Source: Streptomyces sp. SDr-06 (GTDB lineage Bacteria > Actinomycetota > Actinomycetes > Streptomycetales > Streptomycetaceae). Taken from it: DNA of 64,000 nucleotides. Below, piece after piece: positions 8,887 through 16,133 of the stretch (within the stretch, counting starts at the first letter, position 1; every line of letters starts with the position of its first letter). The stretch lies in contig NZ_QOLA01000004.1 in assembly GCF_003324565.1 (NCBI RefSeq), forward strand, positions 186,001 through 250,000. Reading direction: 5' to 3'. A program made the translations under genes and the position numbers. The notes under the pieces are model-generated. The model was given only the letters and a program-made list of their open reading frames with translations. It did not search any database and was not told where the DNA came from.

Positions 8887-9130
8887 CGCTGGCTCCCGCA
8901 GTGCGATCGAGTTGTGCAGAGGTAGTACGGAGTTGCTCGGGTCTTCGGTTGGGGTGGACGACAGCCTCGGGAGGCCGCTTCCACGCGGGAAAGTGTGCCG
9001 ATCATAGAGGCTGGCGCGAGCCACGATCCAGCTTCGTCTTCGTGATCAAGAGCACCCGGAGTTCCGGGTCGATCGTTGGCCGATCGTTTCTGCGCGGCTG
9101 TGGCCGGGCTCGGCCCGTCGGTGATCGGTC

Positions 9131-9145
9131 GTGACTTTGCGTAAG
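9131..9145. promoter_or_regulatory. BldD-type box upstream of cdgA
   Basis: GTGACTTTGCGTAAG fits the pseudopalindromic BldD consensus nTnACnC(A/T)GnGTnAn, quoted from memory, with one mismatch. It sits between divergent cdgA and the M6 protease gene. BldD bound to c-di-GMP represses developmental genes, and cdgA is a known target in other Streptomyces, so feedback control of c-di-GMP is the likely role. Confidence 0.65.
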
Positions 9146-9255
9146 TCATCGGGGTGTCGGGCGCCTCACCCTTCTGGGGCAGCGGAACAGGGCATTTCCG
9201 TATAAACCTGCACAAAGTGGGTGGGATGTTCCGCATCCCGCTCCCGGAGGTCGAC

Positions 9256-10494
9256 GTGCAGCGTCAGCAGACACCCGGGGGAGTGGAGCGTGTCCGGCTG
9301 CGCAGTGCGGCGGCGGCGCTCACCTCCCTCATGGCGCTCGCCGCCATCTCGCTGGTGTCGGGTCCCGCCGTCGCGGCGGACTCCGCGGTGCCGTGCGCGC
9401 TGCCCCGGACCAAGGCCCACCACTCGCTCGGCGTCGACACCTGGAACGCCGCCTACCCGCGGCCCGTCCGCTCCCTCAGCGCGGTGATGGTCTTCCTGTC
9501 CTTCCCGGACTCCAAGCCGACCACCGCCCCCGCGGACCTGGCCGCCGACTACTTCCCCGCCACGAGCCGCTTCTTCGAGCAGGCCTCGTACGGCAAGTTC
9601 CGGCTCGACGCCGAGCCGCAGCGCCAGTGGGTGCGGATGCCCGCCGCCTCGACCTCGTACCGCATGGAGCGCGACTGGGACCCCGACCAGCGCACCCGCT
9701 ATCTGCAGGACGCGATCCGGGCGGCCGACCCGACCACCGACTTCTCGAAGTACGACATCATCTACCTGGTCGCCGACCCCGACGCGCCCGGCGTCGACTC
9801 CGACGCCACGAAGGTCGTCAACTTCGACCGGCCCGTACGCGCCGACGGGCGGGACATCAACCGGGTGGTGACGGTCTTCGAGCACCACCCGCCGGACCGC
9901 AACGTGCTGGCCCACGAGACCGGGCACGTCTTCGACCTGCCGGACCTCTACCACCGCCCCCAGGACGGCAAGAACGGCGACTGGGACACCTACGTCGGCG
10001 ACTGGGACGTCATGGGCAGCCAGTTCGGTACGGCGCCGGACCTGTTCGGCTGGCAGAAGTGGAAGCTGGGCTGGCTGGACCGGCAGGAGGTCAGCTGTGT
10101 GACCGGCGACGGCACGACCCGGCTCACCCTGGAACCGCTGTCCGCGTCCCCCGCGAAGGCGGGCACGGGCAAGCGGCTCGCGGTGATCCGCACCGGCGAG
10201 GACCGCGCCATCGTCATCGAGGTACGGGACTCGGCGGGCCTGGACCGGGCGAGCTGCAACCAGGGCCTCCTGGTCTACCGGGTCCGCAGCGGCTCGGCCT
10301 CCGGCGGGGGACCGGTCCAGGTGCTCGACGCGCACCCGGACACGGCGGCGTGCTGGGAGAAGTCGGTGTACCCGCCGCTCGCGGACGCGCCGGTCGCGCT
10401 CGGCGAGACGTACACGGTGCCCGGCGAGGGCATCAGGATCGAGGCCGAGGGCCGGACGAAGTCGGGCGCCTGGACGGTCAAGATCTCCCACTGA
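9256..10494 (+). CDS. Secreted M6-family metalloprotease
   Basis: Extracellular zinc protease of the immune-inhibitor-A (M6) group. 412 residues from GTG 9256, which has GGAGG 5 bases upstream. Signal peptide at about residues 1-40 (ALAAISLVSGPAVAA). The zinc site is HETGHVFDLPD, with His220, Glu221, His224 and the third ligand Asp230. A following WDVMGS resembles the Met-turn context of M6 enzymes. Six or so cysteines in the C-terminal half suggest disulphides outside the cell. The gene is shorter than multidomain InhA proteins and lacks an obvious extra binding domain. A hairpin terminator lies about 30 bp after the stop. Confidence 0.88.
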   Translation: MQRQQTPGGVERVRLRSAAAALTSLMALAAISLVSGPAVAADSAVPCALPRTKAHHSLGVDTWNAAYPRPVRSLSAVMVFLSFPDSKPTTAPADLAADYFPATSRFFEQASYGKFRLDAEPQRQWVRMPAASTSYRMERDWDPDQRTRYLQDAIRAADPTTDFSKYDIIYLVADPDAPGVDSDATKVVNFDRPVRADGRDINRVVTVFEHHPPDRNVLAHETGHVFDLPDLYHRPQDGKNGDWDTYVGDWDVMGSQFGTAPDLFGWQKWKLGWLDRQEVSCVTGDGTTRLTLEPLSASPAKAGTGKRLAVIRTGEDRAIVIEVRDSAGLDRASCNQGLLVYRVRSGSASGGGPVQVLDAHPDTAACWEKSVYPPLADAPVALGETYTVPGEGIRIEAEGRTKSGAWTVKISH

Positions 10495-10525
10495 CCGGCC
10501 CCGCGGCGCTTTCGGCCCCGGACAC

Positions 10526-10559
10526 GAAGAAGCCCCCCGCTCGCGCGAGGGGCTTCTTC
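10526..10559. terminator. Terminator between M6 protease and tRNA-Lys
   Basis: GAAGAAGCCCC (10526-10536) pairs with GGGGCTTCTTC (10549-10559), 11 bp perfect, with further GC pairing inside. It lies between a plus-strand protease gene and a minus-strand tRNA gene, so it may end both transcripts. A near-twin with the same GAAGAAGG/CTTCTTC outer stem lies beside tRNA-His at 32836. Confidence 0.85.
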
Positions 10560-10565
10560 CGTCTG

Positions 10566-10639
10566 TGCGCCGCCAGGGACTCGAACCCCGGACCCGCTGA
10601 TTAAGAGTCAGCTGCTCTAACCAACTGAGCTAGCGGCGC
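10566..10639 (-). tRNA. tRNA-Lys (CTT anticodon)
   Basis: On the minus strand, acceptor stem GCGCCGC/GCGGCGC pairs fully, U8-A9 follow, and the anticodon arm reads GCTGA-CTCTTAA-TCAGC, giving anticodon CTT (lysine, AAG codons). The T arm GGTTCGAGTCC is canonical. The CCA end is not encoded. Its 5' end overlaps the last 10 bases of the protein gene at 10630-11346. Confidence 0.95.
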
Positions 10640-11346
10640 CTGCTGACGTCGTAGACATTAGCATCCTGATCGGCGCGAGGAAAAATCGATATCCCGGGGA
10701 CGTCCGTGGACTCGTTCCTGGCCGCCCGCACGCAGGCCCACAGCAGTACGTCGGGCCCCGGCAGCCAGGGGCGCCGGGTGTCGGGGGCCACCAGCCAGCG
10801 GGCCGCGCCCGCGTTGTCCCGGGCCGGGCGGACCAGGGCCGGGACCGTGACGGCGTCGCCCGCGCCGTGGCACAGGAGCGGCGGGACCGGCACGTCGGCG
10901 CCCTGCCACTCCTCCCACTCCAGGAGCGAGGGCAGCCGCTGCGCGGTGCCGGGCGCGGCGAACAGCAGCATGCGGCCCCGGTGCACCGCGACCGGCCCGG
11001 AGCCGGGTCCCTCGGCCCACAGCCGGTCGAGCATCCGGCGCCCGAAGATCGACGGCACGTTCACGACGTCGAAGACCGTCCCGCAGGGCAGCACGCCGGG
11101 CGCGGTCGGCCGCGACTCCCAGAGGGCGAGGGTGCTGCGGGGGTGGGTGGCCGCCGACGACAGCCAGGCGGCGCCGGCCGCCGTCACCTCGCCGACCTGG
11201 TGACCGCCCTCGTCGCGCAGCGCCCGGAAGATGTCGTACGCGTCCTCGCCCCGGGCGGGGCCGCCGGGGCGGCCCACCGTCGAGAGCGGGCCGCCGCCCG
11301 TCCTGGTCACCCGGGTTCCGCCGCCCGTGCCGTTGTCGCTGCTCAT
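10630..11346 (-). CDS. Bifunctional DNA primase/polymerase-like protein (Streptomyces conserved)
   Basis: 238-residue cytoplasmic protein of a type often annotated as bifunctional DNA primase/polymerase N-terminal domain protein in Streptomyces. Recognisable wording: GEDAYDIFRALRDEGGHQVGEV, PTAPGVLPCGTVFDVVNVP, MLLFAAPGTAQRLPSLLEWEEW. I cannot see a complete set of prim-pol catalytic acids, so enzymatic activity is uncertain. ATG at 11346 without a clear ribosome site. The stop codon TAG is formed by bases U8-A9-G10 of the adjacent tRNA-Lys, so the gene's last codons are the tRNA acceptor stem. Any mature tRNA made from a joint transcript would truncate this mRNA's end. Confidence 0.7.
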   Translation of the reverse strand: MSSDNGTGGGTRVTRTGGGPLSTVGRPGGPARGEDAYDIFRALRDEGGHQVGEVTAAGAAWLSSAATHPRSTLALWESRPTAPGVLPCGTVFDVVNVPSIFGRRMLDRLWAEGPGSGPVAVHRGRMLLFAAPGTAQRLPSLLEWEEWQGADVPVPPLLCHGAGDAVTVPALVRPARDNAGAARWLVAPDTRRPWLPGPDVLLWACVRAARNESTDVPGISIFPRADQDANVYDVSRRR

Positions 11347-11463
11347 GCTCTACGTTTACCGGCTGGACAGGTTCCGCTTCGGCGGCTTGGCGGAAACCGG
11401 GACAGGGCCGGGCGGGAGGGCGTATCTTGCCCCCCGGCATATGCCCGAGGCTCTTGGGGGCCC

Positions 11464-11811
11464 CTACGGCACTTCCCCCGCCCGCAGCAGGTCCCGGCCG
11501 AACTCGATCATCTTCTTCGCGTAGTCCTCGGTCCACTGGGCCCGGTCCGCCACGTCCGCGGGGGTCAGCCGGTCGAAGCGGCGGGGGTCGGCGAGCTGGG
11601 CCGCCGCGACCGCCTGGAACTCGACCGCCCGGTCGGCCGCCGCACGGAAGGCGAGGGCCAGCTCGGTCGCGCGGGAGAGGAGCGCCCGGGGGTCCTCGAT
11701 GGACTCCAGGTCGAAGAAGTGCTCCGGGTCGGCGGTGGCCTCGGAAGGCTCGAAGAGCAACGGCGCGGGCCTCAGCCGCTGCCGCTCCTCCTTCCGCTCG
11801 TGCTCCGGCAT
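11464..11811 (-). CDS. Conserved hypothetical protein, 115 residues
   Basis: Small acidic, helical cytoplasmic protein with no signal or membrane segment. Starts at ATG 11811 with GGGAGGAC 6 bases upstream, a strong ribosome site that supports it as real. The centre (DPRALLSRATELALAFRAAADRAVEFQAVAAAQ) is predicted helical, and the end carries WTEDYAKKMIEFGRDLLRAGEVP. I do not recognise a domain. It stands alone between the primase-like gene and the helicase operon on the same strand. Confidence 0.7.
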   Translation of the reverse strand: MPEHERKEERQRLRPAPLLFEPSEATADPEHFFDLESIEDPRALLSRATELALAFRAAADRAVEFQAVAAAQLADPRRFDRLTPADVADRAQWTEDYAKKMIEFGRDLLRAGEVP

Positions 11812-11958
11812 GTCTGTCCTCCCAGGGCAGGTCGTGGTTCACGGTCCGGGCGCCCGGGCCACCGTCCATTCTCCCGCCCCGGCGCAAGGGGGCCTTCGGA
11901 AGCTTCGCGCCGGGGGTGGCGGGATGTCCGGCGGCCTGGATGGATGTCCGCCGTGGCG

Positions 11959-12149
11959 GTCAGGGGCGCCAGGGGATCCGGTGTTCGGCGAGGTGGGAGA
12001 GGACCGCGTGGTTCGCCTCCCACCCGTCCGGGCTGTGTTCATGGGCCGCCTCCGGCGGCGTGCCGGACTCCGTCCGTCAGGGGCGCCAGGTGATGCGGTG
12101 TTCGGCGAGGTGGGAGAGGACCGCGTGGTTCGCCTCCCACCCGTCCGGG
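11959..12149. repeat. 74-bp direct duplication of the helicase gene 3' end
   Basis: Bases 11959-12032 and 12076-12149 are 74-bp direct repeats with about two mismatches, period 117. The right copy is the last 23 codons plus stop of the helicase gene. The left copy lies just beyond the stop and still reads as the same protein tail (NHAVLSHLAEHRIPWRP then stop) on the minus strand, but without an attached gene body. Confidence 0.9.
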
Positions 12150-13408
12150 AACTTCACCGTCACTCCCAGTTGGACCGGCTCGGTCGAGGGGTGGTCGTCC
12201 AGGAGGTCGGCCACCCCGGCCCGGGACACCACGATGCAGGCGTGCCGGTGGCGCGAGGCCAGGACGCACAGGCGGCCCGTCTCCAGGTGGAAGGCCGTCG
12301 CGTCCGGGCGTCCCGAGAGGGGGTGGAGCACGACCGTCACGTCGAACTCCCTTCCCTGGAGCCGGTTCGCGGTGTCGACGGCCACCCCCGTCACGCCGAG
12401 CTCCGCGAGCTCCGCCCGGATCGCGGCCGCCTGGTCGCGGTGCGCGGTGCCGACCGCGATCCGGGCGGCGGTGAGCGGAACCGGCTCGGGCGAGCGCTCG
12501 CTCGTCGCCGCCCCGCCCCGGTCCAGGAGGCGCCGTACGACGTGGGCGACGGCGCGGACCGCCTCCGGGTCGGTGCGCGGGGTGTGCCGGGCGGGCAGTT
12601 CGAGCAGGGCCCAGCCCGACTCCGCCGCCTCGTCGAGCGCCCGGTCCGCCGCCGAGCCGTCCGGGGCGACGCCGAAGGCGAGCCGCCGGTCACCGGGGCC
12701 GGTGCCGCTGCGGAACGGCGTGAACGGATAGAACGCGTCCGAGACCAGCGGCGCCGCCGACGCGGGCAGCCGCCACGAGACGGGCAGCCGGTGCTGCGGC
12801 AGCTCCGGGTTGTGCGCGAGCAGCGTCGAGACCGCGCTCGCCGACGGGTCGTAGGAGAGCCCCGCCCACTGCTCGGCGTCGGCGATCGCGAAGGGATCGA
12901 GCTGCCCCGGATCGCCCACGAACAGCGCCCGCTCGAAGAGCCCCGCCACGGCGAGCAGCGCGTCGGAGCGCATCTGGTACGCCTCGTCGACGATCGCGTG
13001 CCGCCACGGCTCGACGTCATTCACGTGCGCCCACTTCGCCGCCGTCGAGATCACGACGTCCAGCCCCGCGAGGTCGCCCGCCTTCGACGACTTGCGTACG
13101 TTCTCCAGGTCGTCGAGGGCCTTGTCGTACGGGTCGCTGTCGCTGCTGTGCAGGCGGCCGACCGGCAGGTCCGGGGCCTTCTCCGCGAGGCGGACCACCA
13201 GGTCGTCGACCTGCGAGTTGGTCTGCGCGACCACCATCAACGGGCACCCCGCCGAGGCCAGTTCGAGCGCCGCGCGCACCACGAGCGTGGACTTGCCGGC
13301 GCCGGGCGGCGAGTCGACGACGACGCCGCGGGCCGAGCCGTGCAGGGTGTCGGCGAGGATCGCGTCGGTGGCCCCGGCCGCGGCCGCGCTCGGATCGAAG
13401 GCGGTCAC
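12077..13408 (-). CDS. SF1B (Dna2/Upf1-like) helicase/ATPase
   Basis: ATP-dependent nucleic-acid motor of 443 residues. Visible motifs: Walker A SPPGAGKST (33-41), motif Ia AQTNSQVDDL (61-70), Walker B VDEA (140-143), motif III GDPGQL (165-170), a motif IV-like VSWRLP, motif V TANRLQGREFDVTVV and motif VI SRHRHACIVV. The order and spacing match superfamily 1B, the DNA2/NAM7 group, in a compact form with few insertions. GTG start at 13408 overlaps the TGA of the upstream 528-residue gene (GTGA), so the two are coupled. Third gene of an operon with an Fe-S RecB-type nuclease, and probably acts with it on DNA ends or flaps. The substrate is not shown by sequence. Confidence 0.85.
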   Translation of the reverse strand: MTAFDPSAAAAGATDAILADTLHGSARGVVVDSPPGAGKSTLVVRAALELASAGCPLMVVAQTNSQVDDLVVRLAEKAPDLPVGRLHSSDSDPYDKALDDLENVRKSSKAGDLAGLDVVISTAAKWAHVNDVEPWRHAIVDEAYQMRSDALLAVAGLFERALFVGDPGQLDPFAIADAEQWAGLSYDPSASAVSTLLAHNPELPQHRLPVSWRLPASAAPLVSDAFYPFTPFRSGTGPGDRRLAFGVAPDGSAADRALDEAAESGWALLELPARHTPRTDPEAVRAVAHVVRRLLDRGGAATSERSPEPVPLTAARIAVGTAHRDQAAAIRAELAELGVTGVAVDTANRLQGREFDVTVVLHPLSGRPDATAFHLETGRLCVLASRHRHACIVVSRAGVADLLDDHPSTEPVQLGVTVKFPDGWEANHAVLSHLAEHRITWRP

Positions 13409-14991
13409 AGGAGGTCCTCGGGGGTCAGCGGGTCGGGCGGTTCGGCGGCGCCGCCCGGCGGGCCGCCGTGCGTCCACGGGGTGGCCTCCGGGTCGGGCAG
13501 CCTGGGGGCGCCGCGCTGCTCGTGCTCGAACAGCGTCCAGCAGATCCGGTCGCCCTTCTCGGGCACGGAGCCCGGCGCCGGGTCCTTGCTCCGCCCCATC
13601 TTGTCCAGGAGGCGCAGCACCAGCACGCCCTCCGCCTCGTACGCCACGAACTCGGCCTTCTGCGGTTTGCCGTCCAGGGCGCGGTAGACCTTCGCGCCCT
13701 CGGCCAGGTGCGGGGCGTCGTCCGTGCGCAGGGACACCAGCGGGCGCGGGCTCGGGCGCTTGGACTCCGTCCACGCCTGTGTCACCTCGACGACCTCGCC
13801 CACGAACGCCTCGCCCGCGAGCCTGCGGGCCGCCATCACGAGCGGATCGTCCAGCGCCTCGCCCGCCTCCAGCTCGGCCTGCGCGCGCTCGCGCCGCAGC
13901 AGCTTGGTGGCGGCCGTCACCGCGTCGTCGCGGCGGGGCTGCGGCGGCTCGCCCGCGGTGACGCGGTCCCGGTGGCCGGTGAACGACCAGCGGTCGCTCG
14001 TCCAGCGCGCGGCGGCCCGCTCGCCCTCGGGGAGCTCGCGCAGCAGGTCGAGCGCGTGCCACACCGCCGTCCAGGTGGGCATGAGCTGTGCCGCCAGCAG
14101 ACGCCGTATCTCCCTTTCCGCCGCGGTCAGTTGGCCCAGGCGCTCGTCCGCGGCCAGTCCGTCCTCGGCCGACTGCAGGGCCTGGCGGGCCCGGTCGTAG
14201 CGCTCCACGGCGGGGGCCAGCAGGCGGTTGTCGAAGGCAGGGTCGGTGGCGGGTCCGGCCGGTGGGCACAGCAACTGGCCGTCCGCGCCGCGCGCCAGCT
14301 CGGCCCGCAGTGCCGCCTGCGCCCCGGACTCGCCCGCGGGCGGGTCGATCCAGGCGAGCAGCGCGCCCAGGTGCTGGTCCTCCAGGCTGGACTGGCCGGT
14401 GGCCCAGTGCCGGTTCAGCAGGTCGGTCGCGGCCAGCAGCAGCGCGGCGCCGGGGGTACGGGCGCGCTCGGCGTAGTGCGTGAACCAGCGGCCGAGCAGC
14501 GGGACGCGGGGCGGCGCCGGATAGGGCGCGTCCGGGTCCTGCTCGGCGGTGCGGCGGAACCGCATCGAGCGGCCCAGCAGGCGTACGAAGTCGATGCCCG
14601 CCCGGCCGGGGACGATCAACTGCGGCGCGTCCGCGCACAGTTCGACCTCGACCTTGGTCTTCTTGCCGGTCTCCGGGTCGGTCTCGGAGCGCTCGGTGAG
14701 CTCGACGTCACCGGCGTACGCCTCCAGGTACGGCAGGACGGCTTCCGCGAGGTCGGCCAGGAACGTGAAGCGCAGATCGCGGTCGCGGGGCTGGGGCACC
14801 ACGAGCAGGGTCGGTGCCTCGCGGTCGGTGCCGACCAGGGCGCCGAGCGGGGCGCCCGCCTCGCCCGCCGTGGTGAGCGGCACGAACACGAGGGGCCGCT
14901 CGGACAGATGGCGGTGGCGGACGGTGGTCAGCGGCCGGGCCCGGCCGGACTCGACGGCCTCGAGGCGGGCCAGGGTGGCGATCAGCGACAT
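13405..14991 (-). CDS. Unrecognised 528-residue protein between nuclease and helicase genes
   Basis: I do not recognise a family. It is a soluble protein, no signal or membrane segments, with an N-terminal region rich in beta-type segments (PLVFVPLTTAGEAGAPLG, PTLLVVPQPRDRDL), a central helical part (LLNRHWATGQSSLEDQHLGALLAWIDPPAG; ALQSAEDGLAADERLGQLTAAEREIRRLLAAQ), and a C-terminal domain containing VGEVVEVTQAW and KVYRALDGKPQKAEFVAYEAEGVL that looks beta-barrel-like. ATG 14991 has GGAGG 10 bases upstream and overlaps the nuclease stop by 10 bases; its own stop overlaps the helicase start. This sandwich position strongly implies that it is a subunit or adaptor of the nuclease-helicase pair. 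Confidence 0.75.
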   Translation of the reverse strand: MSLIATLARLEAVESGRARPLTTVRHRHLSERPLVFVPLTTAGEAGAPLGALVGTDREAPTLLVVPQPRDRDLRFTFLADLAEAVLPYLEAYAGDVELTERSETDPETGKKTKVEVELCADAPQLIVPGRAGIDFVRLLGRSMRFRRTAEQDPDAPYPAPPRVPLLGRWFTHYAERARTPGAALLLAATDLLNRHWATGQSSLEDQHLGALLAWIDPPAGESGAQAALRAELARGADGQLLCPPAGPATDPAFDNRLLAPAVERYDRARQALQSAEDGLAADERLGQLTAAEREIRRLLAAQLMPTWTAVWHALDLLRELPEGERAAARWTSDRWSFTGHRDRVTAGEPPQPRRDDAVTAATKLLRRERAQAELEAGEALDDPLVMAARRLAGEAFVGEVVEVTQAWTESKRPSPRPLVSLRTDDAPHLAEGAKVYRALDGKPQKAEFVAYEAEGVLVLRLLDKMGRSKDPAPGSVPEKGDRICWTLFEHEQRGAPRLPDPEATPWTHGGPPGGAAEPPDPLTPEDLL

Positions 14992-16133
14992 GGCACACCC
15001 GCCTCCGCGCGCAGGGCGGCCGCGCGCCGCACCGCCGCCACCGTGGGATCGGCGGGGTCGCCCGACTCGCCGCGCGCGGCCGCGAGGACCTCGCCGATCG
15101 TCGTCAGGCCGCCGAGCTCACCGCGCAGGGAGCGGCCGAGCGCGGTCACCGCGCCCTCCTCACGGGCCCGGCCGCGGCAGTGGAAGGCCAGCTCGCAGGC
15201 GGCCAGGCACTCCGGCGCGTACACCGCGGGAACCGCCTCGACAGCGGCGGCCAGGGCCTCGCCGGACTGGCCGTCCAGGTCGAAGGTGGTGCCCGGCGGC
15301 AGCGCGTCCGCGATGTCCTCGATGCGGGCCAGGCGGTCCAACTGGCGCCGGGTGACCGACCGTTGCTTGCGTACGTCGACGACGGAGGCGGTCGGCAGGT
15401 TGGAGAAGTCCTTCGGGCCGACCAGCAGGACCGAGTGGTCCACCGAGGCGCCCTCGGTGCGCGCCGCGACCCGCTCAAGGGCCAGCACGTACACCGCGGA
15501 CTGGCGGGCGGCGGCGCCCACCTTCGACGGGTCGGCCGCCGCGTCGATCAGCGGGAAGGACTTGATCTCGACGACCGTCCAGCGGCCGTCGGGGTGCACC
15601 ACCACCGCGTCCGGCTCCAGGTAGGCGGGGGAGCCCGCCACCTCCAGGGCCAGCATCGGATGGTCGAGCAGCGCCCAGCTCCCGGCCGCGGTGGCCTCGC
15701 GCAGCGCGAGCGCGGTGCGGGCCGCGCGGCCCTCGGGACCGGCCGCCGCGAGATCGGGGGCCGTCGCCTCGCCGGGCGGCTCGGAGCCCGCCGCGCCCAT
15801 CCGCTCGTGCAGCAGACGGAGCAGCTCGGTGCCGCCGTCACCCTTCACCTTCGCCTCGAAGGCGTTGCCCCGCATGAACGCGAACTGGGACTGGCCGAAC
15901 GCCGCCGAGGGCGCGCCGATCGCCTCGGCGAGCGCGCCCTTGTCCACCCCGGCGCCGTCGAGCAGGGCGCGTCTGCGGCAGCCCGGGTTCGCCGCGAGGG
16001 CCGCCAGCGCGCGAGCGTCCAGCGGCCGGGCCGCCAGGGCCGGGCCGCGCAGCTCAGCGAGCCGTCGACGCAGTGCTGTCGTCGGCTTCTGCGGGGGTGT
16101 CGGAGGAGGTCCGCTGCCCAGGGATTCGCTCAC
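14982..16133 (-). CDS. RecB-family PD-(D/E)XK nuclease with Cas4/Dna2-type Fe-S cysteines
   Basis: 383 residues from GTG 16133. All RecB-family nuclease motifs can be placed: GNAFE (acid at 93), PD at 174-175, EIK at 189-191, and the QxxxY motif Q211...Y215. One cysteine lies before the nuclease core (C52) and three after it (C309, C313, C319), the 1+3 pattern that binds a 4Fe-4S cluster in Cas4, AddB and Dna2. A DNA nuclease, probably acting on single-stranded or flap ends, is the strong inference. First gene of an overlapping three-gene operon with an unknown protein and an SF1B helicase. Its start overlaps the upstream PAP2 gene by about 80 bases; starts at 16157 (GTG) or 16163 (TTG) are also possible. 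Confidence 0.85.
   Translation of the reverse strand: MSESLGSGPPPTPPQKPTTALRRRLAELRGPALAARPLDARALAALAANPGCRRRALLDGAGVDKGALAEAIGAPSAAFGQSQFAFMRGNAFEAKVKGDGGTELLRLLHERMGAAGSEPPGEATAPDLAAAGPEGRAARTALALREATAAGSWALLDHPMLALEVAGSPAYLEPDAVVVHPDGRWTVVEIKSFPLIDAAADPSKVGAAARQSAVYVLALERVAARTEGASVDHSVLLVGPKDFSNLPTASVVDVRKQRSVTRRQLDRLARIEDIADALPPGTTFDLDGQSGEALAAAVEAVPAVYAPECLAACELAFHCRGRAREEGAVTALGRSLRGELGGLTTIGEVLAAARGESGDPADPTVAAVRRAAALRAEAGVPCR

Noticed and set aside
6524..9024. Antisense and shifted frames over the chitinase and cdgA.
   Set aside because: Shadow frames; the true genes have intact catalytic motifs in the other frames.
11839..12042. Short open frame over the duplicated helicase tail.
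   Set aside because: Out of frame with the duplicated protein sequence and low complexity; the duplication explains it.
12077..16133. Cas4 of a CRISPR system, based on the Fe-S nuclease pattern.
   Set aside because: No Cas1, Cas2 or array in the window, and the protein is larger than Cas4 and linked to a helicase instead.
12077..16133. AdnAB or RecBCD recombination enzyme.
   Set aside because: The helicase is an SF1B type of only 443 residues and the nuclease is separate; AdnAB/RecB subunits are over 1000 residues with SF1A helicase domains.
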